Assembly (NCBI RefSeq): GCF_004362855.1
Contig: NZ_SNXW01000002.1
Span: 476,655-540,654, forward strand
Direction of reading: 5' to 3'
Origin: Aquabacterium commune
Lineage (GTDB): Bacteria > Pseudomonadota > Gammaproteobacteria > Burkholderiales > Burkholderiaceae_C
Length of the DNA: 64,000 nt
Below, in pieces: positions 1-8,470 of the stretch. The notes under the pieces were generated by a model. That model was not told where the DNA came from. It searched no databases and saw only the letters and a list, made by a program, of their open reading frames with translations. The position numbers were made by a program, and so were the translations under genes. Position 1 is the stretch's first letter. The number at the start of each line of letters is the position of its first letter.

Positions 1-1125
1 TTCAAGCTCTTGCAAACAGGCTGGCTCGCGGCATGGTGCTGTGGCCTGGCGCTGACGCACGCCATCACCGCGCAGGCAGGCCTGATCCCCAGCGCCGTGG
101 CCGCTGCCGCCGACAAGGGCGCTTTGCGCGTGCTGGCCTGGCCGGGCTATGCCGAGCCCGAGGTCGTGCGCAGCTTCACGGCGCGCACCGGTGTGCGCGT
201 GGAGGTCACGGTGGTGGACACCGACGAGGCCCTCTGGCAGAAACTCAACGCCGCGGGCAAGGCCAGCGGCAGCGGCAACGACACCGATGGCTTCGATGTC
301 TTCGCCGTGAACACGGCCGAGTTGCAGCGCTACGTGGCCAGCAACCTCGTGCAGGGCATCGACGTCAAGCGCATCCCCAACACCCGGCTGCAACTGCCGC
401 GCTTCCGCGACCGAGCGTCCATCCCGGGCTTGGTGCGGCAAGGCGCGCGGGGCGAACAGGTCCTGGGCATCCCCTTCACCTACTCGGCCATGGGCCTGAT
501 TTTCGACAAGCGCCAGCTGCGCGAGCCGCCAACCTCCATGGCCGCGCTGTGGGATCCGGCCCTGCAAGGCAAGGTCGTGATCTACAACGGCGGCACGCAC
601 AACTTCTCGCTGGCGGCCATGGCCATGGGCTGGGACGCACCCTTCCAATATGCCGACACGCAGTGGCAGGCTGGCGCCGACAAGCTCATCGCCCTGCGGC
701 GCAACGCGGTGGCGGTGTACACGCAGCCGGCGGAATCTGCGCGGCTGTTCATGCGACACCATGCCGCCTTGATGTTCGCCAACTACGGCATGCAGCAACT
801 CAACCTGCTCAAAGCGGCCGGGGCCGACGTGGGCTATGCCATCCCGGCAGACGGCGCGCTGGCCTGGCTGGACTGCTGGGCCATCCCGCGCAACGCTCCC
901 CACCGCCACCTGGCCCACGCCTGGATCGACCACCTGCTGGGCGTCGAAGCCAGCGCGCTGCTGGTGACGCGCCAGGGCCTGTCCAGCACCGTGAGCGAGA
1001 CCGGCCAGGACGGCACACACCCTCGGCTGCTCTGGCTGGCCCCGGTCGAAGACGCCATGCGGCGCGAGACCCTCTGGCGCCGCATCCGCTCCGGTGACCG
1101 GCTGGGCAAGGTGATGGCGCCATGA
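1..1125 (+). CDS. PotD-like periplasmic substrate-binding protein (5' end outside window)
   Basis: The 374 visible residues look like the polyamine-type extracellular solute-binding family (PotD/PotF, SBP_bac). A hydrophobic signal-peptide core (WLAAWCCGLALTHAITAQA) is followed by the typical start of the mature protein, LRVLAWPGYAEPEVVRSF. The reading frame is open to base 1 with a Lys before the core, so the true start is probably upstream; a TTG at 10 is the only start-like codon nearby. The stop overlaps the next gene by 4 bp (ATGA), so the protein is coupled to a diguanylate cyclase rather than to permease genes. It is probably periplasmic and binds a small cationic ligand such as a polyamine. 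The ligand is inferred from the family only. Confidence 0.75.
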   Translation, partial: FKLLQTGWLAAWCCGLALTHAITAQAGLIPSAVAAAADKGALRVLAWPGYAEPEVVRSFTARTGVRVEVTVVDTDEALWQKLNAAGKASGSGNDTDGFDVFAVNTAELQRYVASNLVQGIDVKRIPNTRLQLPRFRDRASIPGLVRQGARGEQVLGIPFTYSAMGLIFDKRQLREPPTSMAALWDPALQGKVVIYNGGTHNFSLAAMAMGWDAPFQYADTQWQAGADKLIALRRNAVAVYTQPAESARLFMRHHAALMFANYGMQQLNLLKAAGADVGYAIPADGALAWLDCWAIPRNAPHRHLAHAWIDHLLGVEASALLVTRQGLSSTVSETGQDGTHPRLLWLAPVEDAMRRETLWRRIRSGDRLGKVMAP

Positions 1126-2891
1126 AGCAACGTTTCGGCATCGCCTGGCGCATGGGCGTTTCGCTGGCCCTGATCGGCGTGATCGCCTCGGGCCTCACGG
1201 GCTACTGGGGCTATGGCGAAAGCCGCAAGCTGCTGCGCAGCGCGGCCGAAGAGCGCTTGCTGACGGCCACGCGCGTGCTGGGGCGCCAGCTGACCGTTGG
1301 CTTGGGTGGAGCGGCACAGGACGTGCGCCTGATCGCCGCGCACCCGGGCACGCGGCAGTTGCTGGTGTCTCAGGATGCGGCCGCCGTGGCGCGGGGCCAG
1401 GAGACGCTGGCACAGCTGTTCAAGAGCATGCTGGGCACCCACCCCGAGTACTACCAGATGCGGCTGATCTCGGCCCGCCAGCACGGCCTGGAGCTGGTGC
1501 GCGTGGACCGCAGCGATGGCCCCCTGTTGCGGATCGAGGGCGATGACCTGCAGGAAAAGGGCCACTACCCCTACGTGGCCGACACCTTGCGGCTGCCCGA
1601 AGGCGCGGTGTATGTGTCGCGCGCCGAAATCAACCACGAGGTCGGTGCCCATGCCGGCCTGGACAAGCCCTCGCTGCAGGTGGCCACGCCCATCCATGGC
1701 AGCAAGGGCCAGGTGCTGGGCCTGATCGTGGTCAACATCGACCTCAACGGATTGTTCTCCCAGCTGGCCGCCGACCTCCCGTCCGACCTCAGCCTCTTCC
1801 TGAGCAATGGCGAAGGCGACTTCCTCATCCACCCGGACCCGCGCCAGGCGTTCGCCTTCGACCGCGGTCAGCGCTCGCGCGTGCAGGACAGCTTCCACGG
1901 CGTGTCGGAGCTGCTGTCGGATGCGCACGAGCGCAAGGCACAGCTCGTCACCACCACCGCCCACGCGTCGGCCCAGAACGAGCTGGTGGCCGCCTTCGTG
2001 CGCCAGCCGCTGGCGGGCCTGCACAGCGAGGACGACTTCATCCTCGGCCTGGCGCAACCCCTGAGCGCGGTGCTGGCCGACAGCGCCCACCTGGGCCGCG
2101 TGAACCTGCGCATCGTGCTGGCCTTCAGCGCGCTGGCCGTGCTCATCGCGGTGGTGCTGGCGCGCGCCCTGTCGCGCCCGCTGGAGCAGATCGTCGAAGC
2201 CATCCGGCACTTCGGCCAGGGCCAGGTGGTGGGCCGCCTGCCGCTGCACCGCAACGACGAGATCGGCATGCTGGCGCACAGCATCGACGAGATGCAGCAC
2301 CAGATCCGCGGCCAGTTCGCCAACCTCGCGCAAAAGCAGGAAGCGCTCGACCGCCTGGCCGGCCATGACACGCTCACGGGCCTGCCCAACCGGCGTCTTT
2401 TCTTCGACCGCCTGCACCAGGCCCTGGCCCGCGCCAAACGCAACCACACGCACCTGGCGCTGCTCTACATCGACCTGGACAATTTCAAGGACATCAACGA
2501 CACGCTGGGCCATGCGGCCGGTGACGCCGTGCTGTGCGCCGTGGGCCAGCGCCTGAGCCAGCTGGTGCGCGAGGCCGACACTGTGGCGCGTTTGGGCGGC
2601 GACGAGTTCATCGTGCTGCTCGATGGCGCCGAGGACGAACGCGCCATCGAGCTGGTGATGCAGCGCGTGCGCGAAGCCCTGGCCAAGCCAGTGCACTACC
2701 AACGCACCGAGTTGCAGTGCGATGGCAGCGTGGGCATGAGCCGCTACCCGGACGATGCCACCGAGGTGGGCGACCTGATCGCTGCGGCCGACCACGCCAT
2801 GTACACCGCGAAAGCGGCCGGGCGCCAGCGCATCCGGATCTCGGCCCAGGCGGTCGATGCCGATGCCGGTGGTGGGGACGCGGGCGTCTGA
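1122..2891 (+). CDS. Membrane diguanylate cyclase with periplasmic sensor domain, HAMP and GGDEF
   Basis: 589 aa. TM1 lies at about residues 10-29, followed by a large periplasmic region (about 30-325) of the dCACHE type, TM2 at about 327-348, a HAMP linker to about 400 and a GGDEF domain from about 415 (HDTLTGLPNRRLF). The GGDEF signature is intact at residues 492-496. An RxxD product-inhibition motif (READ) lies five residues before it, so an active, feedback-inhibited c-di-GMP synthase is expected. There is no EAL domain. The start codon overlaps the stop of the PotD-like gene, suggesting that the binding protein presents its ligand to this sensor. Confidence 0.88.
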   Translation: MKQRFGIAWRMGVSLALIGVIASGLTGYWGYGESRKLLRSAAEERLLTATRVLGRQLTVGLGGAAQDVRLIAAHPGTRQLLVSQDAAAVARGQETLAQLFKSMLGTHPEYYQMRLISARQHGLELVRVDRSDGPLLRIEGDDLQEKGHYPYVADTLRLPEGAVYVSRAEINHEVGAHAGLDKPSLQVATPIHGSKGQVLGLIVVNIDLNGLFSQLAADLPSDLSLFLSNGEGDFLIHPDPRQAFAFDRGQRSRVQDSFHGVSELLSDAHERKAQLVTTTAHASAQNELVAAFVRQPLAGLHSEDDFILGLAQPLSAVLADSAHLGRVNLRIVLAFSALAVLIAVVLARALSRPLEQIVEAIRHFGQGQVVGRLPLHRNDEIGMLAHSIDEMQHQIRGQFANLAQKQEALDRLAGHDTLTGLPNRRLFFDRLHQALARAKRNHTHLALLYIDLDNFKDINDTLGHAAGDAVLCAVGQRLSQLVREADTVARLGGDEFIVLLDGAEDERAIELVMQRVREALAKPVHYQRTELQCDGSVGMSRYPDDATEVGDLIAAADHAMYTAKAAGRQRIRISAQAVDADAGGGDAGV

Positions 2892-2913
2892 GGCCGCAGG
2901 GTCCAGGCGCGCA

Positions 2914-4137
2914 TCACACCCGGCGCACACCGGCAACATGCCGGCGCAAGGCCCATGCGAAGGCCACCGCCATCGCGGCATCGAAGGCGGCAAAAGCCGT
3001 CAAGGCAGCGTCCGAGTGGCTCAAGGCCACCGCCTGCACCTGCCCCAGGCCCACGCAACACAGAATCATCCAGGTGCCCGACAAGGCCGCCGCCGTGCCC
3101 GCCTCCTTGGGGAAAGGCGCCACCGCACCGGCCTGCGAGCAGACCTGGTTGAAGCCGTGGCCCAGCATGTAGGCCATCTGCGCGGCCACCAGCCAATGCA
3201 CCGCGTGCCACTGGGGGCACAGGCTCAGCACCAGGAAGGCCGCCATGCCGCACGACGACAGCACCATGCCGCACAGCAAGGCCGCCCGGCGCCCCGCCCG
3301 GCGCAAGACCTGTCGGCAGGCCATGGTGCCCGCCAGGAAGCAGCCCGAGTAAGCCGTCATGAAATAGCCGAAGGTGTCGGGGCGCACGCCATGCTGCCCG
3401 ACCAGCACCAGCGAGGAGCCGCCGATGAACAGGATGGCCTCGGTGTAAGTGAACGCGGCCAGGCCGGTGTTGAGCAGGAACTCGCGGTGCACCAGGATGC
3501 GGCCCCAGCCCCCACACACCTCGCGCCAGCCCGGCGTGTGCCCGGCGGTGGCGGGCGGGCGGCTTTCCTCGAAGCGGTGCCAGGTCAGCAGCAGCACCCC
3601 GCCGGCCAGCACGGCCAACAGGCCCAGGGTCCCGCGCCAAGGCACCCAGCGCGCCAGCAGGCCGCCCGCCACACCGCTGAGCGTGGCCGTGATGGCCATG
3701 CCCGTCAGGGCTTTGGCAAAGGCCTGCGGCCCCTCGTGCACGTCGAAGAGGTCGCGCACCAGCGCCCGCGCGCAGACGATCATCGCGGCCAGGCCGCAGC
3801 CCATGGCCACGCGCGCGGCCAGCAGCCAAGCGGCACTGGGGGCGAGGGCCGCCAGCAAGGCGCTGCAGGCATAGAGGCTGGTGCCCGCTAGCAGGACGCG
3901 GCGGCGCCCGATGCGGTCGCTGTGGTGACCCCAGAACAGCTGCGACACGGCGAAGCCCAGCAGCATGCCCAGCAAGGTGCCCTGGGCCTGCACCACGCTC
4001 AGGTTCAGGCTCTGCGTGATGAGTTGCAGCGAAGGCAGGTAGAGGTCGGTGCTGAGGGGCTGGAAGCTCAGCAAGAGGCCCATGAAGCCGATGACGAAGC
4101 CGGTGGACATGGGCCTGGGCGCGGTGGCTTCACGCAT
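2914..4137 (-). CDS. MFS drug-type exporter, Bcr/CflA family
   Basis: 407 aa with about twelve membrane segments. The N-terminus (FMGLLLSFQPLSTDLYLPSL) and the motif-A-like loop (WGHHSDRIGRRRVLL) are characteristic of Bcr/CflA (DHA1) drug:H+ antiporters. Start chosen at 4137; a second Met at 4110 is equally possible. Further upstream in-frame codons run into the divergent tetR gene and are not used. The gene is divergent from the TetR regulator with 76 bp between starts, the usual arrangement for a TetR-controlled efflux pump. The substrate cannot be told from sequence. Confidence 0.85.
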   Translation of the reverse strand: MREATAPRPMSTGFVIGFMGLLLSFQPLSTDLYLPSLQLITQSLNLSVVQAQGTLLGMLLGFAVSQLFWGHHSDRIGRRRVLLAGTSLYACSALLAALAPSAAWLLAARVAMGCGLAAMIVCARALVRDLFDVHEGPQAFAKALTGMAITATLSGVAGGLLARWVPWRGTLGLLAVLAGGVLLLTWHRFEESRPPATAGHTPGWREVCGGWGRILVHREFLLNTGLAAFTYTEAILFIGGSSLVLVGQHGVRPDTFGYFMTAYSGCFLAGTMACRQVLRRAGRRAALLCGMVLSSCGMAAFLVLSLCPQWHAVHWLVAAQMAYMLGHGFNQVCSQAGAVAPFPKEAGTAAALSGTWMILCCVGLGQVQAVALSHSDAALTAFAAFDAAMAVAFAWALRRHVAGVRRV

Positions 4138-4213
4138 GGCAGCCCCCTGCACGATGGCTTGGAGGGGTGGTGAGCCGGTGCCACAATGGCCCAAGCCCCG
4201 TTGCCTGCTCACC

Positions 4214-4948
4214 ATGAAGACCCGTTTGCCTGCTGCCAAAACTGCTGCCGCCAAGGCCCCGTCCCAGCCCACCGCCACGCACGGCCAACCGCGCCGCGGC
4301 CGCCCCAGCGCCGACCAGCGCCAGGCGCCCGACCAGACCGCCCAGAACATCCTGGAGGTGGCCACGCGGGAGTTCGCCGACAAGGGCTTCAGCGGGGCGC
4401 GCATCGACGCCATCGCCGAGTCCACGCGCACCAGCAAGCGCATGATCTATTACTACTTCACCAGCAAGGAAGGCCTCTACCTCGCCGTGCTGGAAGACGC
4501 CTACAAGCGCATCCGCAGCATCGAGAGCGGGCTGAACCTCGATGGCTTCGAGCCCCTGGACGCCTTGCAGCGCCTGGTGGCTTTCGCCTTCGACTACCAC
4601 GTGGCGCACCCCGATTTCGTGCGCCTGGTGATGAACGAGAACATCCACAACGGTGCCTTCCTGGCCAAGTCCGAATCGATCCAGCAGGTCAACCGCTCGG
4701 CCATCGACCACCTCAACCGGCTGTACCGGCGCGGCTGCGAGGCCGGCGTCTTCCGCACCGGGCTGAACGCGGTGGACCTGCACATGTCCATCAGCGCGCT
4801 GTGCTTCTTCACCGTGGCCAACCGCCACACGTTTTCGCTGAGCTTCAAGCGCGACCTGAGCTCGCCCAAGGCCCTGGCAGCCCGCCGCCGCAGCATCATC
4901 GACATGGTCGTTCGGCACGTGCAGCAAGAGGTGCCGACCCCGCACTGA
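4214..4948 (+). CDS. TetR family transcriptional regulator
   Basis: 244 aa. A basic, Ala-rich N-terminal tail of about 40 residues precedes a classic TetR helix-turn-helix (ILEVATREFADKGFSGARI, then TSKRMIYYYFTSKEGLY) and an all-helical ligand-binding domain. It diverges from the Bcr/CflA exporter and lies 74 bp upstream of pcaB on the same strand. A GTAC-N6-GTAC dyad overlapping a TTGACA box in front of pcaB is a plausible operator, so it may control pcaB-pcaCD, the exporter, or both. The effector is unknown. Confidence 0.85.
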   Translation: MKTRLPAAKTAAAKAPSQPTATHGQPRRGRPSADQRQAPDQTAQNILEVATREFADKGFSGARIDAIAESTRTSKRMIYYYFTSKEGLYLAVLEDAYKRIRSIESGLNLDGFEPLDALQRLVAFAFDYHVAHPDFVRLVMNENIHNGAFLAKSESIQQVNRSAIDHLNRLYRRGCEAGVFRTGLNAVDLHMSISALCFFTVANRHTFSLSFKRDLSSPKALAARRRSIIDMVVRHVQQEVPTPH

Positions 4949-4992
4949 GCGGCCGGCCAAGGCGGGGCGCCTCGGGGTTGGGCATGGGTTCA

Positions 4993-5022
4993 TTGACAAA
5001 TAAACGTACCAGTTAGTACATT
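4993..5022 (+). promoter_or_regulatory. Candidate promoter and TetR-type operator before pcaB
   Basis: TTGACA at 4993-4998 and TACATT at 5017-5022 (18 bp apart) read as -35 and -10 elements. The dyad GTAC-CAGTTA-GTAC at 5006-5019, inside a wider AAACGTACC...GTACAT context, sits between them and resembles operators of TetR-family repressors. A start site predicted from this -10 would fall near 5029, after the ATG at 5023. Confidence 0.5.
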
Positions 5023-6432
5023 ATGACACTCACCTCCCAACCGCGCAGCCCTTTCGCCCCGACCGTGACCACCGCCCTGTTCGACGCCTTCCTCTCGACC
5101 GACGCCATGGCGGAGGTGTTCAGCGCGCAGCGCCTGGTGCAATCGATGCTGGACGTGGAAGCGGCCCTGTCGCAAGCGCAGGCCGCGCAAGGCCTGGTGC
5201 CCGCGGCCGCGGCCGATGTCATCCGCCAGGCCTGCGATGTGGCGCTGTACGACATCGCGGCCCTGCTGCAAACCGGCCGGCGCGCCGGCAGCCTGGCCAT
5301 CCCGCTGGTCAAGGTGCTGACGGCCGAAGTCGCCCGCCGCGACCCGCAGGCCGCGCGCCACGTCCACCAGGGCAGCACCAGCCAGGACATCCTCGACACC
5401 GCCGCCGTGCTGCAAACGGTCCGCGCCGTGGCCCTGCTGCAAGACGGCCTGGCGCGGCTGACCACCGCCCTGGCCACGCTGGCCCGCACCCACGCCGCCA
5501 CGCCGGTGCTCGCGCGCACCCTGATGCAACCGGCCACCGTGACCACCTTCGGCTTCAAGGTCTGCGGCTGGCTGGAAGCGCTGCAACGCAGCCAGCAGGC
5601 CTTGCGCGAACGCAGCGCCCAGGCCCTGGCCCTGCAACTGGGCGGCGCGGTCGGCACGCTGGCCGCCATGGGCGAGGCCGGCCCGGCCGTGGCCGCGCAC
5701 ATGGCAAAGGCCCTGGGCCTGCGCCAGCCAGCCCACTGCTGGCACACCCAGCGCGACGACTGGATGCGCCTGGGCGCCGAAGTCGCCATCCTCACCGGCA
5801 GCCTGGGCAAGCTCGCCACCGACCTCTCGCTGATGGCGCAGGGCGAAGTCGGCGAGCTGGCCGAACCGGCAGGCGCGGGGCGCGGCGGCTCGTCCGCCAT
5901 GCCGCACAAGCGCAACCCGGTGTCGGCCATGCTGGCCCTGGCCTCGGCCCACCGCGCACCGGGCCAGATGGCCACGCTGCTGGGCTGCATGGCGCAAGCG
6001 CACGAGCGCGGCCTGGGCGACTGGCAGGCCGAGCTGGCCGAGTGGCCCCACCTCTTCCACAGCGCCAACGGCGCCTTGCAGGCCCTGGTCGAAGCCTTCG
6101 AAGGCCTGCAGGTGGACAGCGCGCGCATGCGCCGCAACATCGACAACTTGCAAGGCCTGGTGTTCGCCGAAGCCGCCACCCGCGTGCTCGCGCCCGCCCT
6201 CGGCGGCGCACCAGCCCACCACCTGATGGAAACCTTGTCGCAGGAAGCCGTGGCCAGCGGCCAGCACCTGCGCGAGCTCACCCTGGCCCGCGTGCAGGCC
6301 GACGACGCCCTGCGCAGCACCATCGACACCGCCGCGCTGACCGCCGCCTTCGACCCCCACGAGGCCGCCCGCTGGCCGGCCGGCCTGACGCTGCAGCGCC
6401 TGGCCGCGGCACCCACAGGACACACCCCATGA
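5023..6432 (+). CDS. pcaB: 3-carboxy-cis,cis-muconate cycloisomerase
   Basis: 469 aa. Member of the fumarase/argininosuccinate-lyase superfamily with the signature GGSSAMPHKRNP and the family's N-terminal FDAFLSTDAMAEVFS. It cyclises 3-carboxymuconate to 4-carboxymuconolactone, the second step after protocatechuate cleavage by PcaHG. The start is uncertain. ATG 5023 lies directly after the candidate -10 box and has no Shine-Dalgarno; an in-frame GTG at 5065 would give the usual short N-terminus. The stop overlaps the pcaCD start by 4 bp. The gene is separated from pcaHG and apparently governed by a TetR regulator. Confidence 0.92.
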   Translation: MTLTSQPRSPFAPTVTTALFDAFLSTDAMAEVFSAQRLVQSMLDVEAALSQAQAAQGLVPAAAADVIRQACDVALYDIAALLQTGRRAGSLAIPLVKVLTAEVARRDPQAARHVHQGSTSQDILDTAAVLQTVRAVALLQDGLARLTTALATLARTHAATPVLARTLMQPATVTTFGFKVCGWLEALQRSQQALRERSAQALALQLGGAVGTLAAMGEAGPAVAAHMAKALGLRQPAHCWHTQRDDWMRLGAEVAILTGSLGKLATDLSLMAQGEVGELAEPAGAGRGGSSAMPHKRNPVSAMLALASAHRAPGQMATLLGCMAQAHERGLGDWQAELAEWPHLFHSANGALQALVEAFEGLQVDSARMRRNIDNLQGLVFAEAATRVLAPALGGAPAHHLMETLSQEAVASGQHLRELTLARVQADDALRSTIDTAALTAAFDPHEAARWPAGLTLQRLAAAPTGHTP

Positions 6433-7805
6433 CGCCTTTCGACCACGACCTCGAACGCGGCCTGCGTAACCGCCGCAGCGTGCTGGGCGACGCCTGGGTG
6501 GACCGCTCGCTGTCCAAGGCCAACGCCTTCAACGCCGACTTCCAGGCCTTCATCAACCGCTATGCCTGGCACGAGGTCTGGGGCCGCCCCGGCCTGGACC
6601 ACCGCACCCGCCGCACCCTCGTGCTGGCCATCACCCTGGCGCTGGGCCGCTGGGAAGAGTTCGAGCTGCACGTGCGCGCCGCGCTCTCCGGTGGCGACGA
6701 GGCCTCGCGCCTGACGGTCGATGAGGTCAAGGAAGTGCTGATCCAGTCGGCCATCTACGCCGGCGTGCCCGCGGCCAACACCGGCCATGCGCTGGCCTTG
6801 GCCATCCTGCGCGAGCTGGGCGAGGCGCCCGAACACGCCGACCTCCACGCCCGCCTGGCGCCCGCGCTGCAGCCCGCCGCCGTGCCCGAGATCGCCCACC
6901 CCGGCGTGGGCCGCAGCCACTTCACCGCCACGGCGCCGGCCCTGCACTTCACCGTGCGCGGCGCGCCACTGGGCCACGCGTCCCACCCAGCCGTCACACG
7001 CACTTTCGTGCTGTGCCACGGCCTGGGCACCGACCACATGGTCTGGGACGCGCTGGCCAACGCGCTGGTCGCCGCCTGGCCGGGCGCCCGCGTGGTCTGC
7101 TTCGACCTGCGCGGCCATGGCCTGAGCGACGCCCCCACCAGCGCCTGCACACTGGCCGACCTGGTCGCCGACGCCCACCACCTGCTCGACGCGCTCGGTG
7201 CGCCGGCGGGCACCGACACCGGCACCAACAAGGACACAGACACCGCCAGCGGCCCCATCACCTGGATCGGCCACGGCCTGGGCGGCACCATCGGCCAGGC
7301 ACTGGCCGCGCAGAGCCCCGCCCGCCTGGCCGCGCTGGTGCTGGCCCACACGCCCGCGTCCACGACGCCCGCCTCATTGACGCCGTTGACCGCCCTGACC
7401 CGCGATGGCGCCGCCACCGACGCAGCGACCCGCGAGGCCCAGGCCGACGCCGTCATGGCGCACTGGTTCAGCGACGACTTCCGCCAGGCCCAGGCCGCCA
7501 CCGTGGTCCGCTGGCGCCGCCGCCTGCTGAGCGCGCCGCTGTCCGGCCTGGCCCTGCACCCGGTGGCCGTGGCCGCCGCGCAAACCCGCCCCGACACGAC
7601 GGCACTGAGCGCCCTGCCAACCCTGGTCATCACGGGCGCGCTCGACACCGACGCCCCGCCCACCGAGGCCCGCCAGCACCTGCTGCGCCACCCCGGCGCC
7701 GCATTGGTGCTGCTGCCCGACGCCGGCCACCTGGGCATGCTGGAGCAGCCCGCCCTCTTCCAGGCAGCCGTCCTGCCCTGGCTGACCTCGCTCGCCCAGC
7801 CCTGA
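6429..7805 (+). CDS. pcaC: Fused PcaC (4-carboxymuconolactone decarboxylase) and PcaD-like hydrolase with missing nucleophile
   Basis: 458 aa. Residues 1-~130 are a complete carboxymuconolactone decarboxylase (FINRYAWHEVWGRPGL, FELHVRAAL, EVLIQSAIYAGVPAAN). From about residue 175 there is an alpha/beta-hydrolase like 3-oxoadipate enol-lactonase. At the nucleophile elbow the usual G-x-S-x-G reads I-G-H-G-L-G-G: Gly283 stands where Ser is required. The acid (Asp406 in GALDTDAP) and His434 (DAGHLGMLEQP) are kept. The order is C then D, opposite to actinobacterial PcaL. The decarboxylase should work. The lactonase domain is predicted to be inactive or repurposed, and an intact PcaD is encoded at 29112-29954. 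ATGA overlap with pcaB. Confidence 0.9.
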   Translation: MTPFDHDLERGLRNRRSVLGDAWVDRSLSKANAFNADFQAFINRYAWHEVWGRPGLDHRTRRTLVLAITLALGRWEEFELHVRAALSGGDEASRLTVDEVKEVLIQSAIYAGVPAANTGHALALAILRELGEAPEHADLHARLAPALQPAAVPEIAHPGVGRSHFTATAPALHFTVRGAPLGHASHPAVTRTFVLCHGLGTDHMVWDALANALVAAWPGARVVCFDLRGHGLSDAPTSACTLADLVADAHHLLDALGAPAGTDTGTNKDTDTASGPITWIGHGLGGTIGQALAAQSPARLAALVLAHTPASTTPASLTPLTALTRDGAATDAATREAQADAVMAHWFSDDFRQAQAATVVRWRRRLLSAPLSGLALHPVAVAAAQTRPDTTALSALPTLVITGALDTDAPPTEARQHLLRHPGAALVLLPDAGHLGMLEQPALFQAAVLPWLTSLAQP

Positions 7806-7824
7806 TTCAACCCTGACGCACCCC

Positions 7825-8360
7825 TGACGCCAAGCGCCGAGGCTTGCGCGCAAGCCTTTGGGTGTCACGCGCCGCCCCTCCATGGTGGCGCGCAAGGCTG
7901 GCCGAGCGGCATGCCGCTCACCCGGTGCGGCGCGTCGCTGTGGGGCAGTGGCGCGCCGAGTGCCTGTGCTTCGACCGCCGCACGGTGCGCGTCAACGTCC
8001 AGCCCTGGGGGCTTGCGTGCCGGGCTTTGCGCCCCGCGCACCGCACCGATCGGCTCGGTGCGCCCAAGCCCTGAGCCTCGGCCGCAAGGCCATGTGCGCG
8101 GCGCGCCGCTGACAAGGCCCGGCGCGCGACGGCGGGAAGGCGGCATGCCGCTGGAACAAGGCGATGTGCCGCTCGGGCAAAGCGGCGCGCCGCAGCGGGA
8201 TGGCGGCGCGCGGCTCCAGCAGCGCGACAGGCCGCGCCAACGCGGCGACAAGCGGCGGTTTGAACTCGGCTGGCGGCTGAAGGAGCCCGGCACGCCGAGC
8301 CGCTTGGGCGGCACACGCAGCCCGGCGCCTGGCCTTTGCGGCTCACCGGCCCGCGCATGA
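7825..8360 (+). repeat. Degenerate 21-bp tandem repeat array 1
   Basis: This gene-free stretch downstream of pcaCD is a tandem array of about 25 diverged 21-bp units (core near GCGCGCCGCT). Clear unit starts are 7846, 7867, 7888, 7909, 7930, 7951 and then 8101, 8122, 8143, 8164, 8185, 8206. One 3-nt phase change occurs between the two runs and the middle is weak. Read on the plus strand in the phase of position 8100, units translate as heptapeptides such as [21 protein letters not shown]. No convincing start or Shine-Dalgarno is seen, so coding status is open. The same repeat family recurs at 44709-45260. Confidence 0.7.
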
Positions 8361-8470
8361 AGCATGGCGCAGCACATCCCAGCATCGTCCTACCAAGCAG
8401 AACGCCCAAGCACCCCCCCACAATGCGGAGCCGCAGACAAACCTCACTGGTCTGACAACGGACATTGACG

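Noticed and set aside
834..2993. Long minus-strand open frame (719 codons) opposite the diguanylate cyclase
   Set aside because: High GC leaves antisense frames open; composition is Ala/Arg/His/Gln-rich with no domain, and the plus strand holds clear genes.
7825..8360. Array 1 as CRISPR or integron cassettes
   Set aside because: Units are contiguous and diverged, with no spacers, no attC-like ends and no integrase.
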